This document shows positions 19,783 to 30,195 of a DNA stretch of 64,000 nt, piece by piece. Numbering within the stretch: position 1 is the first letter of the stretch; each line of letters begins with the position of its first letter. The stretch comes from Armigeres subalbatus. Its lineage: Eukaryota; Arthropoda; Insecta; Diptera; Culicidae. A model generated the notes under the pieces. It was given only the letters and a program-made list of their open reading frames with translations, was not told the origin of the DNA and did no database searches. The translations under genes were made by a program, and so were the position numbers. The stretch lies in assembly GCF_024139115.2 (NCBI RefSeq), contig NC_085140.1:316141259-316205258 (forward strand), given 5' to 3'.

Positions 19783-21974
19783 CAGGGGTTAGACAAAAAG
19801 GATTGTGATGGGCAATATCTTGTCCAAATTTAAATCAGCACAACTGTACTTAAATTAATACGATTTTGTTAAAACCAGGATTATCGGACGCAGAAACTCT
19901 TCTAGTTTTCTGTGCTCATTTAAAATTTTGGATCAGTTCACGAGCACGGGGTATGTTAAAAAAGCATTTTTTCTGTATGCTTGTCATTTTATGTGCCAAG
20001 GGCAGGGTTGTAAATATTCGGCAGCACTGGATGAAGGTGATGTTTTTTTATATCATTTTTTTATTTTCTTCCTGCTTTGAAATCAACTTCACATTCCCGG
20101 AGAGGCAGAAAAGTAAACAACAGAACTCACATCACCCACTGCGCCACGAAGATGAAATTTACCACAGCAAAATGTTCACATTCACCCAGCAAATTGAAAA
20201 AAATCACCACGCGTTTAAATGGGCCACTCACAGTCATACGGTAAGGCGCGAACTGAGCAGCCGGTCAGAGCGACTTGTGAGTGGCTGAATGCGAAATTGA
20301 ATAGTCGGTGTTGGAAATGATTTTTCAGCTGCACCCAGTCGCACTCACCACGGCGGCGATGAAGGCGACTGCAGATTATACCAAAGATGACAAGAAGCAA
20401 CAAGATACCCGACTTCTATGATTTTACGGAGACACGATCAGCGCCGCAAGTGAGCAAAAACCGAACTAATACACTGTTAATTTTATTCGATCATCTTCTG
20501 AAGAAATGTCAATAAAATAAAACAATAACAGCCAAGCCTTTGCTCCTTGCAAACAACTTACACAAGGCGATGGCCAAAAACAGTTTCTTTAAAATTGAAC
20601 TGGCAAGCTGTTTACCCATCTTATTTTCATTTGATGAAGTGCGTAAATATATTAAATTATGTTTAGGGATGTGAGACCCTGGATAGAGTTTTGTCAAAAC
20701 CGGGTATCAATAGGAACAGTCTAATCCAGGTGCGTAGCCAGAAAATTGGTCGTGGGGGGCGGGGTTGGAGGTTTTCCGAACATTTTTTTTTTTAAATGTC
20801 TTCCTAAAATTTGTGTTTCTTGTCCAAAACCACCCCCGTGGCTACGCCACTGAACAATCTGCTCAAACATTTCGCCAACTCTGCTTCTACAAATCGCAGA
20901 AATAAAGCACAAGGGTATCTTTATAAGAACAATGATAACAAAGTACAGCTGTTAAATCCATTTTGGCTTGAAGCATTTTGCAGCTCCATCGCTTTTCCCG
21001 GTTAAACCATCAGTAAAAAATATCAACTCCGATGGAAATAGATGTTTAATCGATCGAAGAAGCAACTCCATTGGATTTAGACCATTGCTGGAGAAGTTGA
21101 AAAGTTGATTTAGATGTTGCTGGAGAAGTTGAATTGGGAAATGTCGACTTCGATCAATAAATACACTTAACTAACGAAAATCCAAGGAAAACTCGCGACA
21201 AGTATTTGGCCCTTGACCATGATTTGATGGATGATTGATGATTGGATGTAGAGCGAGTTATAAATTCTATGGAGCGACTTGTTATAGTGGAGGAGTAAAC
21301 AGAGTTTTAAAGAAAAAAGCTATAAGAAAAATATATCTAAACAGAAGTCACGAATAAATCTCGTTTCAGAAAAAAAAACAACAAATACAGATGGTGTTGC
21401 CGAGTAACTGCTACTGACGTTTGTGTTCTTTTTTTATTTACATTCTCGATACACGATAAACAAAAACCTTCAAAAATAGTATTAATGGTTGAGTTTTTGT
21501 GCAACAGATGGAAGCACTTTCATTGATTTCAGTGTCTCCGGTGAGATGTATGAAAAGTTTTGAACTCGGTTATCTTGTTGCTTCTTGCCATCTTTGATTA
21601 TACTGAGATCCATGTTTTTCACTGCATTGACTGTGAAATATTTCTACCCTGGCCAATGGTTCCTGATGGATTCTTGATCTGCAGTCAGTATTGGTCAGCA
21701 AATTAGCTCTAATTTCTGGAGAAATCATAGCACAATATGAAAGTAAATGTCACATAAAATGACAAGCAGACGAAACAATTAATGTTAACATGCCCTTGGA
21801 AGCACGGAACATCTCCGGTGGCCGTGAACCGATCTGAGATTTAGAAAAAGGACAGAAAACTAGAAGAGTCTGATGGTTTTGGTTTTACCGAAACCAAATT
21901 ATTTTATGCAAAGTTAAGCTAACTTGAAATTTGACAAAATGTTGCCCTATTTCAACCTTTTTGTCGAGCTCCTG
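19783..21974. mobile_element. TA-flanked foldback-type element with CAGGNGNT ends
   Basis: Left end CAGGGGTTAGACAAAAAGG and, on the other strand, CAGGAGCTCGACAAAAAGG; TA at 19781-19782 and 21975-21976. The ends stay alike for about 170 bp (TCTTCTAGTTTTCTGT, GATCAGTTCACG). Further in, 20375-20450 pairs with 21540-21600 (AAAGATGACAAGAAGCAACA on one arm), so the arms reach about 450-680 bp. There is no transposase. A fragment of the family is at 23880-24450. A hAT-like MITE (20728-20850) lies within. Confidence 0.82.
20728..20850. mobile_element. hAT-like MITE with GTGGCGTAGCCA ends
   Basis: Left CAGGTGCGTAGCCAG and, on the other strand, CAGTGGCGTAGCCACGGGGG. Octamers AACAGTCT (20716-20723) and AACAATCT (20851-20858) differ by one base, though the left one is four bases off the end, so the left boundary is uncertain. 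Confidence 0.65.
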
Positions 21975-21976
21975 TA

Positions 21977-22274
21977 CTGTCATTCTACATATAACTGTCT
22001 CATGTTACCTTGATGGAAAAAAAAAGGCAAACTCAAGTAAATTTGTTCCACAAGTTCCAAAAAAAATTGAAGTAATCGTTCGATGATAATGGAGACTGAA
22101 TAACGTTTACATTAGAAGTGATCTGTAAAATGTCCTGAAAAAGTGTTGTCTACGCTCATTACATCCCAAAGTTATTAGTAAAACTTTTAGAACAAATCGG
22201 TTCTGAAGTGTGAAGGACAAATTGATGCTATTTGTTTTTAAGGTAACATGGAACAGTTATGCGTAGAACGGCAG
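21977..22274. mobile_element. TA-flanked MITE sharing its left TA with the foldback element
   Basis: Left CTGTCATTCTACATATAACTG and, on the other strand, CTGCCGTTCTACGCATAACTG, with ATGTTACCTT next on both arms. TA at 21975-21976 and 22275-22276. Length 298 bp. Confidence 0.85.
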
Positions 22275-23239
22275 TATAGACGTGAATTTTCAAAAATTGA
22301 TCACTCTTCGGAAAGCGCTTAAAAACTCTATGATTTAATCCGGAGTATTTGAATTTAGTTTTATTTTTAATTCTTCATTTTGGCAACGTTGGCCAGTTCT
22401 TCAGAAAGCATTTTCGAAGGCTGAAATATTTGGCTAGATTGGAATGTTGTCGAAGTAGAGTTCATCGTTTATTGTTTATTGTTCATCTTTCAAATTATTT
22501 TATTAGTTAGGCTCAGGCGCGTCGGCCCCGTGATGTTTTCGGTTGGGAAATTCTCGGCTCCCTGGGCAAAATGTGTCCATTGTACTTGCCACACAAGATA
22601 ATTCATGCAATGGCGGAGATAGAAAAGTTTTGCAATTAATAGCTGAGAAAATGCTTGGTTGGCTTTTTATTTCAAAACATTCAAAACAAGAGGTTTGGAA
22701 GTCTTTTTTCAAGAGGGCACGGAAACATCCTTTGAAGAGGCTTGACATACTTCTTTCAAGAGGCTCGGAAGCCTTCACAGTTCACCAAATGAATAGTCTT
22801 CTTGAGATTAGAAAGCTATACTCACTGTACATAATTTTAGGTTCCATTAGTCACAGTCAATTTAGGGTAAGGAAAATAAAATTAGTTCGCCACTCATTGC
22901 TACAAGAGACCGAGGAATTCTCTGCATCTCCGTGAGCGCCATGGGAAAGGAATCGTTGGTTAGTTGAGAATGTAATTCATGGGAAGTCACCAAGCGACTA
23001 AATATTTATTGTGAGCGAATTATTTAAAAAACACGAAAATGAAAATCGTGTTTCAAAACAATCCAACGCGAAAACAATGTGCTACGTTTATTAAGCTTCT
23101 ACAACACGATCGATTCCTGCAATGCACTTCGATGCAGAATTTATTTTTTCACTTCGCGTTGCCCCGGACCAGCTGGCGTGCTTAGCACCAACACGTTTGA
23201 ACCATCACTAATTTAATCAAGAAACTAAGAAATGAAGAA
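22275..23239. other. Unique sequence with a SINE fragment and a short minisatellite
   Basis: 22515-22650 resembles the Feilai body (TCGGTTGGGAAATTCTCGGC, CTCCCTGGGCA, TTAATAGCTGAG) and is a related SINE lacking its head. 22690-22780 has about three units like TTTCAAGAGGCTCGGAAGCC. A 130-codon frame at 22543-22935 reads through both and is not a gene. Confidence 0.55.
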
Positions 23240-23600
23240 TAACAGGTTAGAAATAAACGTTTTACTTCTCCCTTCAAATTCCCCATTTCTCACTTAGCAC
23301 TTTTTACTTTGCACATGAGAAGTCAGATGTGTGACGTCCTACTAATCACCTCTCCCTTATCATCTTTGACTTCTAACTTCACACAGTGAGAAGTGAGACG
23401 TTTTACATGGCACTTATCACTTCAGATCTCTCATATTTCACTTCGAACTTCGCTCTTCTCACTTTTCACAGTGAGAAAATGAGGAGTGAAAAAGGCAAAG
23501 TGAGCCGCCTCACTTCTTTCTTCTAACTCCCTATTTGTCACTTTTCTTTTCGCACTTCTCATGTCTTACTTCTAGCTTCCCAATTGCCATTAATCACTTC
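23240..23600. repeat. Low-complexity TCACTTCTCAC / AGTGAGAAG tract
   Basis: Irregular repeats of ACTTCTCAC and of its complement GTGAGAAGTG (for example around 23383 and 23465-23490). Same type as 33180-33820, 35450-35720 and 48430-48590. Confidence 0.75.
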
Positions 23601-23624
23601 ACATTTTTCCCATTCAGCCAAACT

Positions 23625-23870
23625 ACCCTTACGGCAATGGCCCTTTCTGCCAAGCGACCTTTTCGGCCATATGACCTATTGGGCCAAGTGACTTTTCCGG
23701 CCAAATGACCTGTTCGATCGTTTGGTCCAATTTTCTAACGCATGACTCGTTCGTCCAAAAGACATTTTTGGTTGTATGGCCATTTCGGCCAAGTGACAAT
23801 TAAGGCCAGATAAGATTGGACCTAATGGTGTGTTCGACCAAATGGCATATTCGGTCAAACTCTGATGCCC
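23625..23870. repeat. Degenerate TTCGGCCAAATGACC minisatellite
   Basis: About a dozen 16-17 bp units (TTTTCGGCCATATGACC, ATTTCGGCCAAGTGACA and so on), same family as the arrays at 2.4-3.1 kb and 48.1-48.7 kb. It adjoins an AGTGAGAA tract here as it does at 48.4 kb and 35.7 kb. Confidence 0.8.
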
Positions 23871-23879
23871 ACGAATTAT

Positions 23880-24450
23880 CCTAAAAATAGGGTAGAAATA
23901 TTTCACAGTCAATGCAGTGAAACACATGGATCTAATCTTCGCCGTGGTGAGTGCGACTGTAGGGCAGCCAAACCATTAAATTTAGCTTTCAACCCCACAC
24001 AAGCAGTGTTGGTAAAATCATTCATAAAACTCAATCATTGAGCGCTCCCGCGCGAACTAACTCATTTGCGATTTTAAAGAAATGCATCACGTCTGAGTTT
24101 TTCATGCTAAAACGGATCATTTCACTCATTTCCCAAAAAATCATTTCGCTCCAAAAAAAAGATTAAAATCAATTTGGGTGCAATTTATTGTTTACACACG
24201 CAAGAGTATCCATTGTTCTATGTGTTGAACGTTAATTTACTGTTAATTTACGAAGGAGAACAAAAGAAAACCTACGATGATTCAAATGGATGATTCAACT
24301 CAGCCATGATTTTTTAGGTGCTGAGTTGGATGCGTTTCAACTCACGTTTGATTTGAATCGTTCGTGAGTTTTGAGATTTTGAGTTTTTCCCAACACTGCA
24401 CACAAGTCGCTCTGACCGGCTGTTCAACTCGTGCATTGCCGCATGTAATG
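23880..24450 (+). repeat. Fragment of the 19.8-kb foldback family, split by hAT MITE copy 2
   Basis: 23880-23930 matches the complement of 21608-21655 (AAATATTTCACAGTCAATGC) and 23932-24450, less the MITE, matches the complement of 20230-20360 (CGCCGTGGTGAGTGCGACTG; GTCGCTCTGACCGGCTG). Confidence 0.7.
24004..24398. mobile_element. hAT-type MITE (CAGTGTTGG), copy 2
   Basis: Same ends and interior as copy 1 (AAATCATTCATAAAACTC; ACGATGATTCAAATGGATG), 395 bp. Direct repeat CACACAAG at 23996-24003 and 24399-24406. The related sequence at 20274-20281 (complement CTCACAAG followed by TCGCTCTGACC) is uninterrupted and so serves as an empty site. Confidence 0.95.
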
Positions 24451-24689
24451 ACGTGTAACGTGTGATGAATATGTATAATATGTATAATTGCTGCTCTTCT
24501 ATGGTCTCAGCCATCGGACGGCCCTCCGAAAAGTACACAACATGCCTAAAAATAGTGTCCGAGCCTGCTATAAAAATTTTTGGCTATAAATTTTTGACAC
24601 AATGGAACACAATAGAATGTAATAATTGTTTGTCAAAAGCGTGTGCTATTTTTATGCGCTGTTAGTATAAGAATAAGAATATTGTGAAT

Positions 24690-24840
24690 TGGGGCCGGCG
24701 ACTTCTTGGAAGGCCACGATCATGCTGGCTGCACGCGGTGGAATCTGACCAGGGGAAACTGGAGGAACATCGCCCAAGACCGACGATCATGGAGCTCTTT
24801 AATACAGACATAGATGTATCGAAGCTGTAGCCAACCAGGT
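24690..24840 (+). pseudogene. 3' terminal relic of a LINE reverse-transcriptase ORF
   Basis: One frame reads TRGNWRNIAQDRRSWSSL, similar to the extreme C-termini of insect RTE/Jockey-type polyproteins (W-R-x-x-A-x-D-R-x-x-W pattern), with a stop soon after. Too short to assign to a family. Confidence 0.4.
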
Positions 24841-26960
24841 ATCCAGGAAGGGTAGTATAAGAAATAGTTATTTCATTATAACTTCTAAGTTCACAGCCCG
24901 AACCGGTTAATTTTTAATAGGTTAAGCGTAAGCACGAAAAAAATGAGCAAAAATTTGTGCGCACACACACATACACACGACGGGGTTGATGACCCTCCCC
25001 TATGGTCACTGCAAGTAAAGTGGCCTATCTAGGTTGTGGTTTTGAGTGTTTGGTGGGTTTGACAGTAGGCTCGACCTTTGCAAAAAGTTGCACGTATGCA
25101 AGGGCCAAAACCTGTATCATTCCTCTTCTGGAGTAAAGCTGGGTGACACCGTCTTGGAATGGCTGGTGGATTAATGCAACATAGTGTAGCCGGCATGGAG
25201 TGATCCGTCGTAAAAAGTACGTGGCTTAAGCGCCACTCCACAAAGGAGACCACGGTCCAATTTAATTTACCCGGATGAGACTCCCAAAGGGCGAGTCCAT
25301 TAATTTTCCAGATAGGATTTATGGATCGTTCCAACTGGCTACGAACAAATCTTTATCAAAACGGTATCACCATATCTATCGCAGCATGCCTTACAGCCAC
25401 GAAGCCACTCAGAGAGACGGTGAGAGCCCACCAGACCTATAGGTACATACACTCTAAGTGTGAGTGCGCCTATAATCATCGGTCGACTCTCTCGGTTCAT
25501 CTATTCGTCTCCCACAAAATTGGAAGCAAAACAACATACTCAGTCAAACTCAACACTAGGGACAGGCATTATCAAAGCTTTATTTGTACATCCATGGTTT
25601 ATTTGGCTTACAGTACTAGGTACACATACTCAGAAGCGGGGGGGGGGGGGGGGTTGAATCATCTCTGTTTATATGTTGGTGATCGTTCTATTGCCTATCT
25701 CTAGCTTGTGTGCGGTTTTCTCTATCCTATCTTCTACTACTACTCTATCCTATCTTCTACTCTCATGTACTTTTTCATGTTATGTGACGTCACGGATTAT
25801 CGGAAGTTCAGTTTCTCGTCATTCTGCGCTCCGGGTATTTGGTCGGAATTTATGTGGTGGCGAAAATGGGCTCACGCACGCTTTTCACAGATGACGACAG
25901 ACTTGAGCAATGGTTGGCGGGCTTTCCACTCCAACTCGCGATTACTCGATTTTGCTTTGATAGCACTTTCACGGTTCCTCAGTCTAAGACTGGCAAAAAA
26001 TATCCCTCCGCGGCGCCCTCCTCGGACGCCGCACTCCATGCAAAAATAGGTTGGAGACTCACCGATTCGATGCGACTTACTACAGTCGATGACCTACGGG
26101 GTGGGGTCGATGCTCCTGGCGATCGCTACTCAATGAAGCGATGGCGGTTGCTTGCTTTGCCGGCGGTTGGATTAACCGGTTGGTGGACTTTGTCCACGTG
26201 GAAGTCCCCAGAACTCCCTTAGACCAGTATGGTGACGGACCAGTCTACTTCCGACGGGTAGTCGGTGGTCGGGAATTTTCCGTCCGTTGGGGAAACAGGT
26301 ATCGCGCTTGGGTGCGTGGAAATTCTGCGGGTGAGAAGCACAAGCCAATCTGGCTAGACGAAACAAATAAGCCCAGGCACAACTAGTACAATTAGAGCAC
26401 GATGGACTTCCTTCTATCTTGGCTTTGATTTCCAAAATCGAACAAAATTTCACACCGCACACTTAACTTTAACCTACTGTTGAACAAACAGTTATTTAAT
26501 TGATCAATCATATTTAACGTTACTAATAGGACCTACTTTTGGCAAACGAAACACTGACTAACAAACGCGAACACTTCTAACTTTACGCAAAGTCTCGGAC
26601 GAAATGATCGAGTCTGTAAATCCTCAGTATAAGGGAGGTGGGACTCGGACACAACCGGAAGTACATCATTTCCCGACCCCTTTGTGTACAATCGTGACTT
26701 TATCGGCACGATTGATATTTTGACAAGATAGTCGCGCTGCTATCCCTTTCCCACCTTATCCAGAAAACAAATGGCCTCGACCTTGGAGAGTTCGGTTACT
26801 CAATTAATGCCCGCTTGCCTACGTCAAGGGACAATTATGTACAGTTTATTGGCGATTGAAAGACGGAAATGCTTACAATCTACCTTAATTATAATAAACT
26901 TAATAATTTTGTATATAAATTATCTACAATTTTCCCGACTGCTACAATAGTATAATGAGT
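24841..26960. other. Unrecognised, partly GC-rich stretch, possibly an old transposon
   Basis: Contains a run of 16 G at 25638-25653 and a 17-bp direct repeat (CTATCCTATCTTCTACT) at about 25727-25762. 25800-26350 is GC-rich with several frames of 81-127 codons open in parallel but no domain. It might be an LTR or a 5' UTR of a retroelement; I could not find its partner in the window. Confidence 0.35.
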
Positions 26961-27059
26961 ATAGGATCATGAAGGAGCCTACTCCAGCTCGGTTCAAGGT
27001 TAGCCCTTAGTTGGATCTATCATAAATGAATAAAGCGGACAACACATACGGTAGCAAAC

Positions 27060-27250
27060 AAAGCAATCCTCTTCGCCGGAAGATGTTTGGAGAGGTTCCC
27101 TCCAACGCACAGTGCTTAAGCTACCTCGAAGCTGGACATAAATCGCGCGAGTGCGAATGGCCGGACAAAATCAAATTGTGTAGACGCTGCCTCCACTGTA
27201 GGAGGGCCTCCATTGATCGACCGCCCAGCACTTGCTGTGGCAGTCGGTAG
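27060..27250 (+). pseudogene. LINE gag zinc-knuckle relic
   Basis: The frame from 27026 reads CLSYLEAGHKSRECEWPD, which is a CCHC knuckle with the second Cys changed to Tyr, then KLCRRC. This is the layout of R1/LOA-type gag proteins (C-x2-C-L-E-x-G-H-x4-C). It is cut off on both sides. Confidence 0.55.
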
Positions 27251-28673
27251 CAGAAGCAAGCACGGACGTGTCGCTAGATAGCCCTTCGGTCCAATTCGCA
27301 TGTTAATAAAAAAAATCCCATGCTCTGAAGATTTTCTGTGGTTCTTCGGAAAATAGAGCTCTCCTCAGTTGCAGAAAATCAGTTCAGTCTAAGGTAAATC
27401 GCCTCGCAACCCGTATCTTTTTTCTGACACTGCGGAATATGGAGTCAACAGTCTAGACTTATATACCCGTCTGATTAGCACTTAAACAAACACAAGCTAT
27501 GTAACTCTAAAAGTTATGCGACAAACGTTAATTCTTTGTCGAAAATGTCGGAAAAATGTATATTCACGTCAAACAATGACGAACTCAAAAAATCATATGG
27601 CAATTCAATCGGGTCAGTCGAATCATGTATAATTTTTTGAGAGAGAAGTAACGCGTGTTTCAATTTGCACTTGATTTGATTTGTCGTGTTATATCAAAAA
27701 TATGTTATACCAAATAGCCCAATTTTGGTAAGTATAGTATAGATGATAAAATAAGCTGGTGCTTGTTATTCTTCATATTCGAACAAGAAACCTGTAAACT
27801 ATAGAAAACGTGCTATAGTCCAATCGACCCGGCAACATCAACGACGTACAGATAACGAAGTGTTTATATGACTATTTGGTATTAAACCTCTTAAACCAAC
27901 ATTATCAACATTATCAGTCATTGAGAGCTTATGGAAGGTATTTCTTTCTGTAGGGTTCAACACAACATGAGATAATTCAAATCGGTTCTGAATCATTCTC
28001 TTGTAAGTAAATATATAAATATCCTCGACATTTCAGATCTCGTTAACACCGATTCATTATCATTTGAGGATTCTTGATTGGTTATACATATTTCGAGAAG
28101 CAATCTGCACATTTGTATCCAAAATATCTGCTGAAAAAAACACTATTACTAATGATTTAAGGTCAAAACCCCTCCCATGTTACGTCACTAAGCAATCCGA
28201 TTTTTTTTTCACTTAAAAGCTCATTCACAAACAACATCTCATAAGTATTAGATAAAAGGTTTAACCCTAAGCGATTTACAAGTTATCCAATCAATCCAAC
28301 ACGTTATTCCTCTCAGCCCATAACCACACCACAACGCAAATCGATTTCATCTCGGGTTCAGAAAACGATAATTTTATGGTGCCACATTAATCTTGCAATC
28401 GGTTTCAACGCGTTTTAGTTACGGGTTTCGTTTACCTTTTCCTTTCGACCAACGCCCCGGCCAGCGGGCGGACAAAGCTCAAATGCCCGAAGGGCCCCAT
28501 CATCATTTCCAAAGTCCCATCTCGAACGGGTTCACTGTATCAAGTTGGTTTCGTTTACCAACGCTATCACAGCACTCCGATCTCCGTCCCGCACATTCAA
28601 CAGTCCGAAACATCTCTTCAAAGAAGCAAATTCCCCGGAGGACGACGACGCGACGGTTCAAAAGAAGTAAAAA
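27251..28673. other. Unique sequence, no gene recognised
   Basis: AT-rich to 28390, then GC-richer to 28670, where a 121-codon frame (28393-28758) runs into the hAT-like element and is not credible. Confidence 0.4.
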
Positions 28674-28681
28674 TGCTAAAG

Positions 28682-30187
28682 CAGTAATCCCCAAAGTGCG
28701 GCCCGCGGGCCGCATGCGGCCCTCGAAGCCTTTTCCTGTGGCCCGCGAAGGATTTTAGCATATAAACTATATGTGGCCCGTTAATAAACCTTAGATGTCA
28801 TGAAAATCTTTTTATCACGTCTGTTTTTGTACTGTAGTCAGGGAATCTATTAAGTTCACAACATTATGATCCCAACCAACACAACGTCGAATATGCTAGC
28901 GAATAAGTGTACAAAGTGGAGGCGATATAGGCGCATTCCTTCATTTGACTGCATGCAAAGTGTACGTATATGGCCTTCATTTTGTACACTTATTCACTAT
29001 GGTATACGATCTTGTGTTTGCTGGGCTGTTTAAGCAGCAAGAATTATGTTATCGTCAATTAAATTCATTACTTCAAAGATGTTACGTAGGTCAACAGCAA
29101 ACTATTTCGGGCTATGAAAATGGCAAATTCGTCCATTTTATCGCAGATTCAATCAAGCTAAATGTTTAACTTGAGGTCAAAATAATGTTGCATTACACTG
29201 CTCTGATATTTGAATTTCTTATTGCTTGATTTCTGACTATTAACGTACTTTACGCAACGAAAAATATTTTAAAAAAAGTCAACATTTTGTCCAGCTTTTG
29301 AATAAAAGCTTTCAGTAAAATTCAATTGATCGGAAAGCTGAAAACACGGTAAATAGTGCGGAATGCAGATTTACTGGATTTTTTCAACACCGCTGGCATT
29401 CTACGCAACAAGCTATAAACAGCGTGGTTTTGTAATCTCACTTTTTATTTGTTCAATGACACAGAATAGGAAGATTTCGATTAACTGTTTAAATGAAAAT
29501 TTAATTTCCAGAAATAATAAAGCTGACAAAATCTTTTTATGTGTTACATTTCCGCGCAGATTTTTGCATATTCGAATATTCGAAAATTAAAAATTCCTTG
29601 GACATTTAAATTAAGGCTGAGGAATCGTTACTGTTTTGTAGTGAACAATGAAGGGTTACATCAAAAGTTCGAAATCTTAGAATAAAACGGCATATAATCA
29701 CTTTTAAAAATAGCTTAAAATATGTTCTGTAAACTATGCTGAAAAGATGTTGTTGCGAAAGCATTTTTTTTATTCAATTCCGCAGTTAAAGTTCAAGTTT
29801 TTCCATAGCAGTTCAATAATTCTATGGAAAAACTCGAACTTTACCTGTTTTGAACAAATAGTTTTCGAGAAATAAATATTTCAAAATAGGAGGGCAAAAG
29901 CTGGAGTGGAGACGATTTATTAGAGCCTTACTCTATCTGTTAGCATAAACTAAAAGTCAGTTATGGCTCTAAAACCCATAAAATATAATGTTCTTAGACT
30001 CTTACAAATAGATAATATAGAAGATACACGGCAACATTTTTTTTCTCAAATTGTGTAATAGATATAAAATTAATTCTGAATCAACTTTAAAATTCTAAAT
30101 GAAACAAATGTTGCAAATATACTGCGGCCCGCTTCAACAGTTCTAAATTGCTGTATGGCCCTTGGTAGTAAGCATGCTGGGGACCAC
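28682..30187. mobile_element. hAT-like element with CGGCCCGC subterminal motif
   Basis: Left end CAGTAATCCCCAAAGTGCGG and, on the other strand, near CTGTGGTCCCCAGCATGC; GCGGCCCGC occurs near both ends (28697, 30123). Octamers TGCTAAAG (28674-28681) and AGCTAAAG (30188-30195) flank it with one mismatch, in keeping with hAT. No transposase frame survives; the longest is 75 codons. A smaller MITE is nested at 28899-28997. Confidence 0.75.
28899..28997. mobile_element. Short TA-flanked MITE (GTGTACAAA)
   Basis: Left GCGAATAAGTGTACAAAGTG and, on the other strand, GTGAATAAGTGTACAAAATG; TA at 28897-28898 and 28998-28999; 99 bp. Confidence 0.8.
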
Positions 30188-30195
30188 AGCTAAAG

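Noticed and set aside
22543..22935. 130-codon frame as a gene
   Set aside because: It reads through a Feilai-like SINE body and a 30-bp minisatellite.
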